Shown here one piece after another: positions 10,209-22,084 of a stretch of 64,000 nucleotides of DNA. The position numbers and the translations under genes are program-made. The notes under the pieces were generated by a model, which was not told the DNA's origin, did no database searches, and saw nothing but the letters and a program-made list of their open reading frames with translations. Origin of the DNA: Eurosta solidaginis (lineage: Eukaryota; Arthropoda; Insecta; Diptera; Tephritidae); the NCBI RefSeq assembly GCF_040869045.1, contig NC_090319.1, positions 380,633,601 to 380,697,600 of the forward strand. Direction: 5' to 3'. Within the stretch, counting starts at the first letter, position 1. The number at the start of each line of letters is the position of its first letter.

Positions 10209-11549
10209 ATGCATAATTGCATCTACTCTGTGTATTATCACACAGGATGTGCATTGCATTTACAAATACTCAAATATTTTAAGAGCACGCTAACAATTGC
10301 TTAAGCTTACACAGCTATGTGTGTGTATATGTACTTATATGCATGTTTATTGCTAATGCCAGCATTGCACTTAATTATATCGAACAGCATATTAGAGCAC
10401 AAAACTGTTGCCAACAATTTCAACAATGTGAGCTTAAGTATATACATACATATGAGCGGAACTTTCAAGACACAAATGTATGTGTATGTGTGTTTATGTA
10501 ATATAAGCAGACATATTGTTTCAAATTTTGTAGCGTTGTACACTTGCATATAAAGGTAGGCGTGTATGTATGTATATAAAGATTTCTACAGCAATAACAA
10601 TTAAATTACATCAACAAAGCATATTTAGGGCTTTTGAGTCTGTTGGTGGCAAACAAACGCTTGCGGTGAACTATGAATGCTCTGATGTGTGTCGGTTATC
10701 GGTTGTTTGTTGCTTTGCTGTTGAAGGCTGCCTGCAAGCTAGCAATTTTGCTTGTCTACTTAAGTGATGTCTAAATGTATAATGCTTACAGGAAGGTCGA
10801 TAAGGCTATTATGTAAGCCAAATTGTTGTTATATATAGACAAATGTATATTCGCGAACATGATTACCCATTGAAAATTTGCTTAGTTTAATTAGTTAAAT
10901 ATTTGCAACAACATATTTTTTATGATGTCTACTTAATGTGTGTGCGTAGACTTGCTGTGTTAATTCTACAACAAGCAATTGAATATGACTTTCATGTCAT
11001 GCTGTTATTACATACATACATAGTTATGCTTGTATATGGCTTTTAGGTATGGTAAATGCGTCTGTTTTTTTTTAATGTAACTTGTAATTACATATAATTA
11101 TCAGCTTGTAAAACACAATTAAATGCTAAATGAAGGCAGTTCAGTAATAAATATTGCGTGCAAAAGAGTTTATTGCCTAGTTTTAGGCGTAGAAGTATGC
11201 TGTACAGAGACTATTTGATTGCGATGGCACATATTCCTTCGGTCACACCTTCGGTAACCGTTTCGGGGGAAGGCCTATTCGTCTAGAAAATTCAGTACAT
11301 CAATTTCCGAAATTTTTTTGAATTCGTTTGTCTGATGGTTTTTATTTTATTTCATTGTTGAAGATAAAAATTTGTTTCCTTACGGATAGTCACTTTCTTG
11401 CAAGAAAGCATAAAAACGTTCCCAGAAGTCAGAGATTTGAGATGAATTGTATTTTTCACACTCAATGTGAAAGGTTAGCTTTTTTTAGAAAAATTGCAGA
11501 ACAACAAATTATCAATTCTGTACATGGGTTCGCCAAATGACATTAAGCA
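10209..11549. other. Intronic sequence with TG/TA-rich microsatellite patches
   Basis: Short (TGTA)/(ATAC)-type tracts lie around 10315-10580. The rest is AT-rich and without recognisable exon, RNA gene or repeat boundary. Overlapping open frames on both strands at 10307-10553 follow the simple-sequence texture. Confidence 0.4.
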
Positions 11550-12490
11550 CCAAAGAAGCGAGTCTTGCGTAAATAAGGACAAGACGAAGTAGATGCTTTC
11601 ATTCAAGAAAGAATGGCAACATCCGCGCATTGGCATCAACGTCACTGTTGACGAGACTGTCAAGTGTCAGATTAAACATAAAACGAGAATAACTTTTGCC
11701 AACAAGTGCTACTGAGATGGCAATTGCAAAGTAAGGCTTCTCTCGATGACAATAAACTACACCCTACAAGCCGTTAATCATACCTAATCTGATGTATGTG
11801 TTGGAATCATGGACGGTGTCGAGAGAAGATAGGATGGCGCTTGTAGTATTCGAGACAAAAGGTCTCCGCAATATTGATAGTCTTGTTCGTGATGCCGCTG
11901 ACGAGTATCGAAGGTGGAATAATTATGGACTTTATGAGCATTTACGTAGATATGAGTGGTCAAAGATGTGCTGGCCAAAAAAGTATTCTAATCGACACCG
12001 CTCTTTAGAAGTAGAAGAAGTGGGAGACCTCCAATGAGCTGGCAGAGGCAGGTGGAAGAAGACTGGTAAAATCAACCGAAATACGGGTCAATTTAACTGA
12101 AATTTCTGTAAATTCTTATCCATCGCAACAAAATGTTTAATCAACTGCGCAGAAATTGTTGATTCGTAATTGACCGTTTTAGTAGTCAATTAAACAAAAA
12201 AAGTTGTTTCATTATACTTTACCCATAGTTTTGTTAAATTAACAATATTACTGTCGCTCTAAGTATACCAATCAAATTTGTTAATATGAAATCGATTTCT
12301 GTTCATTCGAAATAACCAGCGTAAACTGTTAAATTAATAGTGTTTATTGTCGAAATGACACTGAGAGTGAAATCTATTGAAATAACAGATATTTCTGTTT
12401 TTTCTACATTAATAGCGTAAACTTTTACATCAATTGAGTTTTCTGTGCATACCTATGACTGTGGAAGAAACAAAAGTGGGATAAATATAT
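11550..12490 (+). pseudogene. Decayed RTE-like retrotransposon fragment, interrupted
   Basis: This is a remnant of the C-terminal part of the reverse transcriptase polyprotein seen intact at 35446-37475. Matching blocks occur in order: VNxDKTK near 11563, NKCY near 11700, an LESWT counterpart of AEAWT near 11800, VFETKGLRNI near 11850, and DEYRR near 11905. Stops and indels break the frame, so nothing functional is made. After GCAGGTGGAAGAAGACTG (ending 12065) a 391-bp insert intervenes and similarity resumes weakly at 12457. It is much older than the 35-kb copy. Confidence 0.75.
12066..12456. repeat. 391-bp insert with GTCAA/TTAAC/CTGAAAT motifs, flanked by GACTG
   Basis: The segment separates two parts of the decayed RTE fragment and is flanked by GACTG on both sides (12061-12065 and 12457-12461). 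It is rich in TCAAC, GTCAATT, TTTCTGT and GTTAAAT words, the same texture as the right ends of family X. Its first bases GGTAAAATCAAC resemble the inward reading of a family X end. I found no clear inverted termini. Confidence 0.5.
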
Positions 12491-12852
12491 TTTTAAACTT
12501 ACGTAGTTTTTTTTTATTTGTATAAATAACACATAAGTACATTTCATTTCTAATGATTTTATTGCTATATTTAGTAATATTAATTAAAATAATAATAACT
12601 TAAATCTGAATTCAAAAAAACAAAATTTGTTCCGAATTGCTATCGACAGCTTTGTACGAAAGTGTTTTGCCATATATATACGGAAATATATGAATACATA
12701 AATACACATGCTTGCTACATACATATTTATATGTATATATGCTACATACATATTCACACACGCATTAGTACATGCTCTAGCGAAAATAAGGGCATGCACC
12801 GTTTGTTAAACCACATTAGCGTCGGTTTGAAAAACTTTATTCCAACTTTACA
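12491..12852. other. AT-rich spacer
   Basis: Low-complexity AT sequence with ATACAT/TATGTA patches at 12670-12770. No gene seen. Confidence 0.4.
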
Positions 12853-13960
12853 ATTAAACATTATACACTTTATTACTTTGTTTTATTAAACACACTTTCA
12901 CCAAATTTTATATTTAAAATTTATTTAATTTATAGTTTTAAACTTCGCTTTGCAAATAGAAATGAAAATAGTAGTCACAAAACTGATTCTCAATTCTTTC
13001 AGGTGCAGTTCAGCTCATTTTCAATTTCTTCGCTTGCATGTAGTTGCCACACTTGATTGTTTCGAACAAAACTTGTATAAATGTTGACGTAACATTTTAA
13101 AAAGAGAACATGTAAATTATAGAAAAGTAAACAATCAAATCGCGGGAAGGTAATTCACCACTGGAGTAACTTTACATGTAATTCGGCAAGTTAATAATCG
13201 TAACAGTTTATTTTGAAACGATTCGAAAACAACTCAAACTTTATGCTGTCGGAAACATCAACATTAAAACAGGATGTTTTTTATTATCTTACTAGATTCG
13301 CTCGCGTCAGTGAAAATTCGTAAAAACTTGAACAAAATGTTACTAATTTTGGAAAAATCCTGTTCGTTCAAACAAAACTTTTGCAACAAGAGGGCGCAAT
13401 TTTGCATTTCCCTTGGAGGAGAAATTGCAAAATTGTACCCGATAAATAGGTGTCCCGGTATCGCATAATTTTTTGCAGTGTTATGCACATTAAATTCAAA
13501 AAAGGGTTTCTTTGTTTTGTATTGATAACTGAAAAATTAGTTTTTTGTTGTTTTCCCAATTTGTGTGTTTTTTCGATTTGGTGGTTTTCTTATTTTGGTG
13601 TTTTTTTTTGTAAACAAGTAGCACCATCGTCATAAGTACAAAGTAGAGAGCGCAGTGAGCGTAAAATTCTCTTTGAAATTTGTTCATGCATTGACTGTTG
13701 TTCGCTGTTGAAATGACCTGTAAGATCAGCTGTGTTAACAGAAAAATCAGTTAGATTGATTAGTAATCTGTCAATTTTACAAAATTTTGTTAACTTAAGA
13801 GCGACAATTTCTCTTCTGTTGAAATGACTAAAAGAGTTTGTTCGCTTGACAAAGAACTCGGTCGAATTAACCATAACTCGATCAATTTCACCGAATCTCC
13901 GTTAAGTCAAGAACAACAGAACATATTTGTTGATTTTACTAACACCATTTCTTTCTGTGT
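12853..13960 (+). repeat. Repeat family X, copy B (apparently complete)
   Basis: Begins ATTAAACATTATACACT and ends near TTTCTTTCTGTGTA. Its internal part matches copy A (1-840) directly, and its full span matches copy C (26093-27075) inverted. Short frames on both strands are not conserved between copies. The two ends share only a TACAC word in inverted orientation, too short to name a transposon class. Confidence 0.8.
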
Positions 13961-15404
13961 AGTGTTCTGGATTGAATTCGGTTAGCACGATACACTGATA
14001 GATGGCGTGAATTGTTACGAGACAGCCAAGACAGCTTAGACTGTTAATCGCCAATTTATGAATATAGTGATGCTGTACGTATAAGATAGTTTTCTGATAT
14101 TGGTATTCGAACCTAACTAACTGTAGTTATGCTTAAGTTTTTTTCTAAAATCGACGACAAAAACTTTTTTTCAATAATTAGATTTGATATAGTACTAAAC
14201 ATTTTGTTATAAAGTAAAGCAACCTAGCCAAACCATTAGTACCTAACAGTTCTGTTGAACGTGCCAACAACTATTCCTCACGCTGTGTGTAAATATAGAA
14301 AAATATGAACTGTATGAAAAAATTCCCATACATACACAGCTTATTAAATATGTTTATTTTCCTTTCTTATACATACGCAGATTATTAAAGTTATGCTTAT
14401 TCAATATCTTAAGATATTTTGCGTTAACCTGTCCTTATACCTAAATAAATATTTAAGGATTAAGGCATACAGTCTTAATTACATTTTTGCTTGAGGAAAG
14501 TAACATTTGTATAGATAAATATATAATTTTAATGATCGATTATGTAAGTTTTCAATTAATAATAAGCAGCTTACGTTAACACAAGGTTCGTTGAAGCTAT
14601 CTGAGAAAGAACGGCTCATCTCGCTCTTTCGCAAACAAATCGGTCAAAGAAAAGTTTGTCGCCGACAATTTGAATGCGAGTGTGAACAGCGACATTGGTT
14701 AACGTGTTGTATGAGCATAAAAAGAAGAGAAGGTTAGAGAGCAATATATTTTGTTTATTTTCTCCAAGTAAAGCAAGCAGTTAAGGTAACGCATGCCGCT
14801 ATTGTAAACTAAACAATTTAATTAAAAACTTTTTTAATTCAAATTACTATTAAAAAAAACCCCTATGTACATCTAGGACAGACCTATGTCATTTGACGGA
14901 TTGAATTAGAAAAATAGGCTTAGTATATCGGCTGCTTTGTTTGAAGGAAGGTAGGAAGATAATAGAGTTAACTTTAATTTGAACCGAGTTTGTACTGTGG
15001 TATTTCTTGTAGAGATGAGCGTTCCCTCGATTTTTAAGTAATAGTGTGATTGATGAATGTGACTTCTCAAACACAGCAATATTTATACCTCACTATGACT
15101 GAAATGACATATAAGAACAATATTAGAGTTGCAGTTCACAATCACGCTTCCCAATAATCACAATGCTAAACTAAATCACTGTACAAATCATATCAATCAG
15201 AGCAATTATCGTCAACAGTGCGAAACAATTAATTCGTGCTTTGTACTATCATTCATGGCGATTTGTTCAATGCTGTCGCTGCGATACATGATGTTTTTGT
15301 CGCCGTGTAGGTGCGGTTGACAATTGTAGAGGTTCACACCAAAATGAAACTTTTCTATTAGAAAATGATATACAAATATTTTGTTTTGGCGTGGATGTGC
15401 GGAA
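13961..15404. other. Intronic sequence without recognised features
   Basis: AT-rich, apparently unique sequence. No exon with splice sites and homeodomain-like coding was found on the minus strand, although the next homeobox exon should lie on this side. Confidence 0.4.
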
Positions 15405-15500
15405 ACTATTAATTGCGCAGGCATCCCCTTGAAGGGTTGCGTTATACAGACTCTTCAATCATTTTAGTCGCCTCTTACGACATGCATAAATAAGCCCTAA
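15405..15500 (+). repeat. Fragment of dispersed repeat family Y
   Basis: The words CCTTGAAGGGTTGCG and TTTTAGTCGCCTCTTACGAC match the right part of the family Y copies at 20545-20890 (inverted). It is a truncated copy 124 bases from the homeobox exon. Confidence 0.6.
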
Positions 15501-15623
15501 AACTTACAACGGGGAAATTTAGATCTTTTTGCTTCAAAGCGTGTACTCAATATTGTATCATTCCTTTAATCTTACGTAGACAACTAGTAGTACTTATATG
15601 CAATACATTTCTTTAGCACTCAC

Positions 15624-16045
15624 CTGCGTCTCAGTCACATTTAGCAATTTAGCCATGTCTGTGCGTTCACTCGAACTAAGATATTTCTTGATCTCAAACT
15701 GCTTTTCCAATTCGAAGATCTGCCGCCCAGTAAAAGTAGTGCGCGCCTTTTTCTTGCGACGAGCATCTGTTGAACCTGAATCTGAGTCATCTTCCGTCGT
15801 CTCTAAAGCACCCGAAGAAGACGCAGGTGGTGTACCAACTGTGGAAAAATTTTTGTCGCGCACTAAACTATCACTGCTGCCAGTAGGACTAACATCTGGC
15901 ACAGGCAACGTAGATGATGGAGGTGGTGTCGCAACAGCGGTCGAGGCACCAGCCAACAGCAGTGCGGTATTAGATGCGGAAGCATTGACGGCGGCAGCTG
16001 CAAGTTTTTTCTTTTTAACACTCGATTTAGCAGCGTGATTGGCAT
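15624..16045 (-). CDS. NK7.1: NK7.1-like homeobox protein, second coding exon (homeodomain residues 1-44)
   Basis: The exon follows a pyrimidine-rich acceptor ending TTGCAG (16051-16046) and ends ACG CAG before GTGAGT (15623-15618). Its first two bases AT complete the codon begun by the last G of the upstream exon, making Asp 377. It then holds 140 whole codons and ends in phase 0. The N-terminal half is Lys-, Ala- and Ser-rich linker. The last 44 residues (about 474-517) are homeodomain positions 1-44, starting [20 protein letters not shown] and ending TETQ. Canonical residues seen include R5, F8, L16, F20, Y25, L26 and R31. The break between positions 44 and 45 is the common NK-class homeobox intron site, so the recognition helix lies in a following exon. 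[17 protein letters not shown] fits NK7.1 better than Hmx (RTVFSRxQVFQLE) as I remember these families. A plus-strand frame across the exon is an antisense shadow. Confidence 0.88.
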
Positions 16046-16051
16046 CTGCAA

Positions 16052-16489
16052 TGAGAGGACAATAAAAAAAGTAAGAGATTAGAATAATAGAAGAATTGCT
16101 TAATGGGATAATATAAAGCGTGTTGCCTATTTTAGTTAATTTTTTGTAATTGCAGCAACAATTGTGAGCTTGTGTATGCAAATTTGCGAACTAATCAAAT
16201 TAAATCGATGTGTTTATGTGACCCTCAACGGAAATATGTAAATGCTTAAAGCTAATAATGTCTAGAGCTCAGTTGAACTGAGTTGAGTTGATTTGGCAGG
16301 CAGGCGGCATATGCAACAATGCTGTCTGTCAAACGATGCTGTCAATCAATTTGTAACCTCATTTGCTTGCCGCTGCTGAGCCTAGTAAATCCATATTGAT
16401 TTAAAATTTTATAAGTGAGAACAAAAGGTGTAAGGATCGGTGAAGGCGGTGCATTCCATTGACGGCTATCGGCTTTGTGGCCGTTGGGT
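16052..16489. other. Intron sequence next to the homeobox exon acceptor
   Basis: Apparently unique sequence with a short self-complementary patch AGCTCAGTTGAACTGAG near 16267. It includes the probable branch-point region of the acceptor at 16046-16051. No other feature. Confidence 0.35.
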
Positions 16490-17848
16490 GTTTTTTATAC
16501 TCTGCTGTAGCTTTACACTAGCAAGGTCGAAAAAAAAATTGATTGAACAATGTCCGTCCGGCAACACAATAAAAATTGAGATATCTTTGCCGCATTCTGT
16601 TTTCGGGTTTTTTAAAATAGAAAAAGTCAGTCAAGAACGCTCACTTGGAATTATTCATTAACAAATACTGAAAAAGTGTTAAAGTTTGACTAAAGATTAT
16701 ATTTCATGATATAAGTTCAGCCGGGAAAACGAAAAGAGCAGTGGAAATTTTTAACAAATTTCGTCAATCAAACTCCTCTTTTTATATTCTCGATACTTTC
16801 AAAAAAAATTTTTTTAAAATCTCGAGTTGCTTACTTAAAGTTTTCTAAATGTTATTCGAAAATTCAAGAAAATTTTACAAAATTTAACAAATATTTTGCA
16901 GTTTTTATTAAGGGTTTTGTGAATGTTTTTGAGTATGCAGCTTTGATTTCGTATTGATTTTTAAATCCTTTTGCGGAGGGTGTTTTTTATATGAAAAGAA
17001 GTCTGAAAAAAATTTCCAAAATCAATGCAAATTTTGAGAAACCTATAACTAATACTTTGTTAAACTAAAATTTATTGAGACACAAAACTGCATACTAAAA
17101 AAAATTAAAAAAAACGAAGCTTCCTTAAAATTATCGAAAAGGGTTTTCAAATTAGTTTGCATAGTTTCAGATACGAAACTCGCAGAAAGAAGATTGTTCC
17201 TAAAATGTATACAAAAAAAAATAAAAAGAGTTTAATTTTATTCTAAGCGAGATTGGTTTACCACCACGCCCACTTTCTAAAAAAATAGTTTAAAGGTTTT
17301 ACCTTAACAAAACTTCCAATACGTTTATGGGGCTTGTCTACATTATACTGATATTCCATTTCAATGTATTATGGTAAAACTGTATGCAAGAATTGTAAAA
17401 AAGATTAAAATGGGCGTGTTCCGCCCTTTATTTTACTTAATCTCTCTAGCACTCTCTTGAAGCAATAAGACGAAAAAAAATATTTACCAATCCTTAAGAG
17501 TTTTGGCATGAATGTTGTTTTTATGACGATTTCCGCTTTCTGTGCAAGTGGGCGAAATTGGTTGGCAGCCATGCCCACTTTTTATACTCAGCCGCCCGTT
17601 CTTTCGCTGGACCGTCAACACAATAACTTCAGCAAAAAATTAAGATATCTTCACCAAAAATATATTGGTATTGAAAATACGCGAAATCAAATGACCTACA
17701 ACAACGCCCATTTATTCGATATCGAAATATATAACTTATAACAAATACCCCTCAAAGGGAAAAACTTGGACAAACTATAAGAGAAGAAAATTTAAAACTG
17801 AAAAATTTACAGCTGGGTATATAACCCTCGGTTGCACACGCACTTAGC
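16490..17848 (-). mobile_element. GGGCGTGG repeat element, strongly degenerate copy
   Basis: On the minus strand it runs from CTAAGTGCGTGTGCAACCG (17848) to an AGTATAAAA end near 16490. Recognisable are CCCACTT / AAGTGGGC words near 17270, 17410, 17550 and 17570, ATTTACCAATCCTT near 17485, and TCAACACAATAACTT near 17615. It is more diverged than the pair at 2.4-8.6 kb. Confidence 0.65.
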
Positions 17849-19549
17849 ATCAATTGCTTATTGTTTTCTACAGATAGTATAAGCGTGCTATTGTTGTTGT
17901 TCGCACCTTTTAAGTGCCTGCATGCTTTTGTGCTTACTGCTAATTTTGTTTAAATGGTGTTCAAGCGATAAACTAACAATAGCAACAACAACAAACTGTC
18001 AAGTAACCTGTCTAATTGTGTTGTCATTTGATATGCAGCTGTGATTTTAGCAATAACAATTTTTTTGTTGTCCATAAATATATCCATTTGCTTATTATTG
18101 TAACACTTGTAAAATTTCAATTTTTTGTTCGCAATTGGCACTGTATCACGGTTGTTGTTGTTTATTTTCAATTCAGATTTCAATTGACTTCACTCAACTT
18201 GGTTACGTATGTAGTATTTATTAAAGTTATTCATTGTAAGTAATTATTTTTTTGTTATCAAAGCACTTAAGTAATTATGTTTTAATTGACTGAAAAAAAA
18301 ACAATTTTGTTGTTGTATATCAAAAGGTAACATACGACAAAAGCCTTGGATCTTTGTAGCAAACGGGTAATGCGGACTGACGTACCCTCTGTGAAAAAAA
18401 AAATATATTTATTGTTATTTATAAGCAAGTTATAATCAGAAAGACTGACCTCCCATTCACACTTATTTGTTTGACTACACTCTAGACTGAAAGGATGTAA
18501 GTACACCCGTAGTGGGGTGAATGTTCTGGTGGTATCACCTGCAGTCGCATTTCTAGTTACCACTACAGATAAGCGATCAGCAACAAATGAAAGATGCACA
18601 CTGTCAACACTTGAATGTATCTCATTCAATCGCCTACAGCTAATGTGCAAACTTCTCAAACATTTTATAATGATTTATTTTAGGAATAACATTTTGCGAC
18701 TGAAAATGTCGATTAAAGGTTTGTGCCTCAAATCTTGGCTGAGCAGACCCACTTTCCCTCATTTTACATAAGCCTACCACTCTTCCTCTTAGTAATAATA
18801 AGCGATCTTAAAATAGGGCTCATACTTCTCCCTCTCAAGGCACTGGTTAATCCGCCGTCTATGCCATCAAAAAAGTTTTGCTTTCTTTTCACCATCCGCC
18901 CAGACATCGGTTATTGGACATCGACTAAGCTGTCACCGATTGCTCTCAGTGGTAATGTTGGCATTAATAACCCACTCATCATTTCATCATCCTCCGGCCG
19001 AGTCTTTTCATCATCCACTAACATGTATCGCTTAGCACCGATTAAGCAATCATCTTCGTACCAGTCACTTGCCAGCCATCCACTCAGAGATAACTCATTT
19101 GACCTGTGGAATTTGGCATCAACTATCAAATCACTTATTCATTGTCCTATAATTCCACAGACATATTTGCCGCCATCGTACATTCGTTACGCGCCTGCTA
19201 ACCTCTTACCTCTCCGTCGTCACGACTAGTTTTAACTCGCCGCTGTAGAGTTTATGTGTCTTTATCTGGCACAAGAGAAATGGGACCTGTAGGGGACTGG
19301 TTAAGGGCTACCGCAGACTTCGAAGAAACCCACCTTACAGCAACTTGCTTTTACGCTCCGGAACGACATAACACAAAGAAGACTTAGCCCACACGGACAA
19401 CGAAATAAACGACTTGTTGCTGTGTAAACATCTTTGCGGATAGTATAAGGGAATAGGGAAGAGAAAGGTGAAAGGAAATGAAATGAAAGCAAAAAAGTCA
19501 AGGGAACAAGAACGGAGAGAAAATAGTAGACAAGCTATCAGTTTATTAT
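17849..19549. other. Intronic sequence; includes an unrecognised less AT-rich block
   Basis: 17849-18720 is AT-rich with AAC/TTG patches. 18720-19300 is less AT-rich and holds a 168-codon plus-strand frame (18723-19229) overlapping a 72-codon minus-strand frame. Neither resembles a family I know, and no splice sites or start context support them. This may be a fragment of an unrecognised repeat. Confidence 0.35.
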
Positions 19550-20363
19550 AGGTGTTTTGTCGACGAGGTATAGACGTTAGACTGGGTCGATTTATTAACC
19601 GCTATCGTGCCATCGATTTTTCGATAGGATTTGGGCTCAGCAAAAAAAATTCCACTATGCATACCCAAAAAAATAATTTTCGAGCCTGCGAAAGTAAATT
19701 TGTTTGACTTTTTTTCGACTTTGATTTTTAAGGGCTTTTTCATGACCTACTAAAAAATTTTCATTTGATTGTAAAATTTTCATGTATACCCCATCCGACC
19801 CACGATGGCGATAATAGTTTTTTGAAAAAAAAAAAAAACAAAAATAAGGGTATACATATGAAATTTTTTTAGTAGGTCATGGAAAAAACCTTAAAAATCA
19901 AGGTCGAAAAAAGTAAAAAAATAAAATTTTGCAAACTATTTTTTTTGGGTATGGGTAGTGGAACTTTTGTTTCCTGAGCCCAAATCCTATCGAAAAGTCG
20001 ATGCCGCGATATCGGTTAACTTTCGTCCATACAAATCGACCCACCCTAATAGACGTGTCATCGATTTGTTAACGAAGGTTTTCAACCAACTACTGAGTGA
20101 GAAGTTATATATGTATTTATCAAAAGGTTGTCGATTTGCTATCAAAAATTACTTATCGGCGTGTTAGCATTTTTTATCAAAAAGATATCGATATCTTATC
20201 GACAGGTTTTCAAAAAGTTGTTGATTTGCTACCGAAAAATAAACAATTTGTTATCGAAAAGTTATCAATTCGGTAATGAAAATAAAACAATTTTTTACAA
20301 GAGCGTTACCAATTTGTTGTCGGTTTGTTATTGATGGCTCATAGGTTTGTTATGAAACAGATA
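19550..20363 (+). repeat. TATCGA-rich degenerate array, copy 1 (interrupted by a MITE)
   Basis: From 20057 to 20363 the words TTATCG, GATTTGTTA, CGAAAAGTT and TATCGATA recur about every 20-24 bases. The left flank 19550-19577 belongs to the same array. The two flanks join to match 24410-24446 once the 471-bp MITE is removed. Confidence 0.75.
19578..20048. mobile_element. hAT-like MITE with long inverted arms and 8-bp duplication
   Basis: Perfect duplication ATAGACGT flanks the element (19570-19577 and 20049-20056). The ends are TAGACTGGGTCGATTT and, inverted, TAGGGTGGGTCGATTT. The arms remain complementary for roughly 200 bases, sharing ATCGA.TTTTCGATAGG, GGATTTGGGCTCAG and CATGACCTACTAAAAAA. 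The transcript could fold into a long hairpin. There is no coding capacity. TAGGG ends with an 8-bp duplication fit hAT. Confidence 0.9.
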
Positions 20364-20544
20364 TCGATAAAACTTCACTTTGAAAGCGATGACACATCCG
20401 TAGACCGGATATATCAAGTAGATAAGAAACCACAAAGGCCCTATGATTTGGCCATAACAAACCGATAACTCTACGATAATAATTCGCAATAATTCGCTGT
20501 AGATAATACGCCAATAATAAAACAATAACTTGTAGGCATCGGTA

Positions 20545-20890
20545 GATGCACCCGCCGCAAGCATAGCTACCATAAGAGGCGACTAAAATGACCAAATTAT
20601 TCTAGGGGATGTGTATCGCAGCCTTCAAGGGGTTGCCAGCGCAATTTATAGCTTATCCAACACAATTGTGAACCTCACCTACTCGTGGTGAATCCTGTTT
20701 CTTTAGCATCGGAGGCTCTGGCGACCCCATGCTCCTCATGGTACTAGGGGGTTGGTCGGAGTTGCGACTTAATAATGCTTGTTAGCGGAGCGTACCGGAT
20801 TACTATCCGGAAAAGGACCATCAACATCGATAACAGTCCCCAAAATCTTCGGGGAGTGCCTTTATCGCTACAACAACAACATCAACGAAA
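20545..20890 (-). repeat. Dispersed repeat family Y, near-complete copy
   Basis: On the minus strand it starts near GTTGTTGTTGTAGCGATAAAG and contains CTCCCCGAAG, ATCGATGTTGATGGTCC, CATGAGGAG.ATGGGGTCGCCA, AAACAGGATTC and TTTTAGTCGCCTCTTA. Other copies are at 25097-25400 (plus), 38240-38490 (minus), 33540-33730 (plus, degenerate) and 15405-15500 (fragment). I recognise it as a common tephritid dispersed repeat. It encodes no protein. Confidence 0.75.
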
Positions 20891-22084
20891 ACGTTGTCAA
20901 AAAGCCTGAAAATATTAGTTTCTGGGAAAGTTGTATGTATTTTGGTTTAACTTCAGGTCCTGGGCGAGCTCTAGTTAACTTTAAAACATAAGTTCCTTAG
21001 ACGTAACCTGTATGTTTACACATCGAACTGCACGAGTTAGTACATGGTACTCACACCTGTTAAGGAAAAAGCTGCCTTGATTTATTGATCAAATTTCTAA
21101 ATATGACTCGCCGAATCTTTCATACGATCCTTTTCAGGTACTTTGATTTTATCCAACCAACCAATATGATAACCATTATTAAATGCAACTACCTCCAACC
21201 ACTCGGTTGCCAGGCCTATGTTAAAGTTTCTAACTTCCGTACAACTCTCCCATTTTATTCATATTTTCGGTTTATATATTCGAAACGATTATTCCAGTAA
21301 GTGTGGGATTTTTTTATGTGATCGATTTTAGAAATATGAGTTTTCTCACCACTCATAGGATTAACATTAGTGATTTATTAAATTCTTAACAGCGCTTCCA
21401 TGCTGAATAACATTTGCGTCATACATATATGAAAAAAAAACAACAACACATTAAAAAAAATAATTGCAAAATTTTTATTTATGTACATATGTACAGTGTA
21501 CACTTTACATAGATACATAGAAATTGTTAAAAAATAAATAAAAAACGAACAAAGGTTTCACAGGAAATTTAACAGACGCATGATTGCAAAAAAACGATTC
21601 AGCTCTCGAGTACGAATGCGAATGCAAATGACCCACTAAATGTGGAAACGCATTTTACACCAGACCGCAATAAAATGAAACAAAAAAAGCTCTTTTGAAG
21701 CGAAAAAAAGGGAAAAATATTTAACGTGGAAAAACAAATGACGTTCATTGGCAATTACCAACTAATAATTGCACTTAAATAAAATACACGGACAGACTAG
21801 CATACATACAAATGAACTGCAAATGTGCGCGACAGTGCCTTTAATAGCAACAAATAAACGACATTTAGTTGTAATTGAAGAAAAAAAGGAGTGCAGTAAT
21901 ATAGAAATATTAAAAAAATACATATTAGGGTGCACATTCAAGAATTTCAAAGTTTCTTTGGTGGGTTTTATATAAATATTTATATAAACAAAATTATATA
22001 CTAATGAATAATTATAGGTAATTTTATATTTGAGTAAATTATTTATGGTAAATTATTTCACCTTCTACTAATGTAACATAAAAT
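20891..22084. other. Intronic sequence without recognised features
   Basis: AT-rich, apparently unique. Small open frames at 21085-21300 and 21762-21975 show no family resemblance. Confidence 0.4.

Larger units (their letters stand above)
1..15623 (-). other. Partial downstream intron of the NK7.1-like gene
   Basis: A consensus donor opens at 15623-15618 in the middle of the homeobox. I looked on the minus strand for an exon encoding VKIWFQNRR and did not find one in this interval. The interval is therefore read as the start of an intron that continues past the left edge. It is filled with repeats. Missing a short, diverged exon by eye is possible. Confidence 0.6.

Noticed and set aside
12853..13960. 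Terminal TACAC inverted words of family X as transposon TIRs
   Set aside because: Only five to six bases, and flanks give no consistent duplication in the copies seen.
15598..16038. 146-codon plus-strand frame over the homeobox exon
   Set aside because: Exact antisense of a splice-bounded exon that encodes a conserved homeodomain; the plus-strand protein has no recognisable features.
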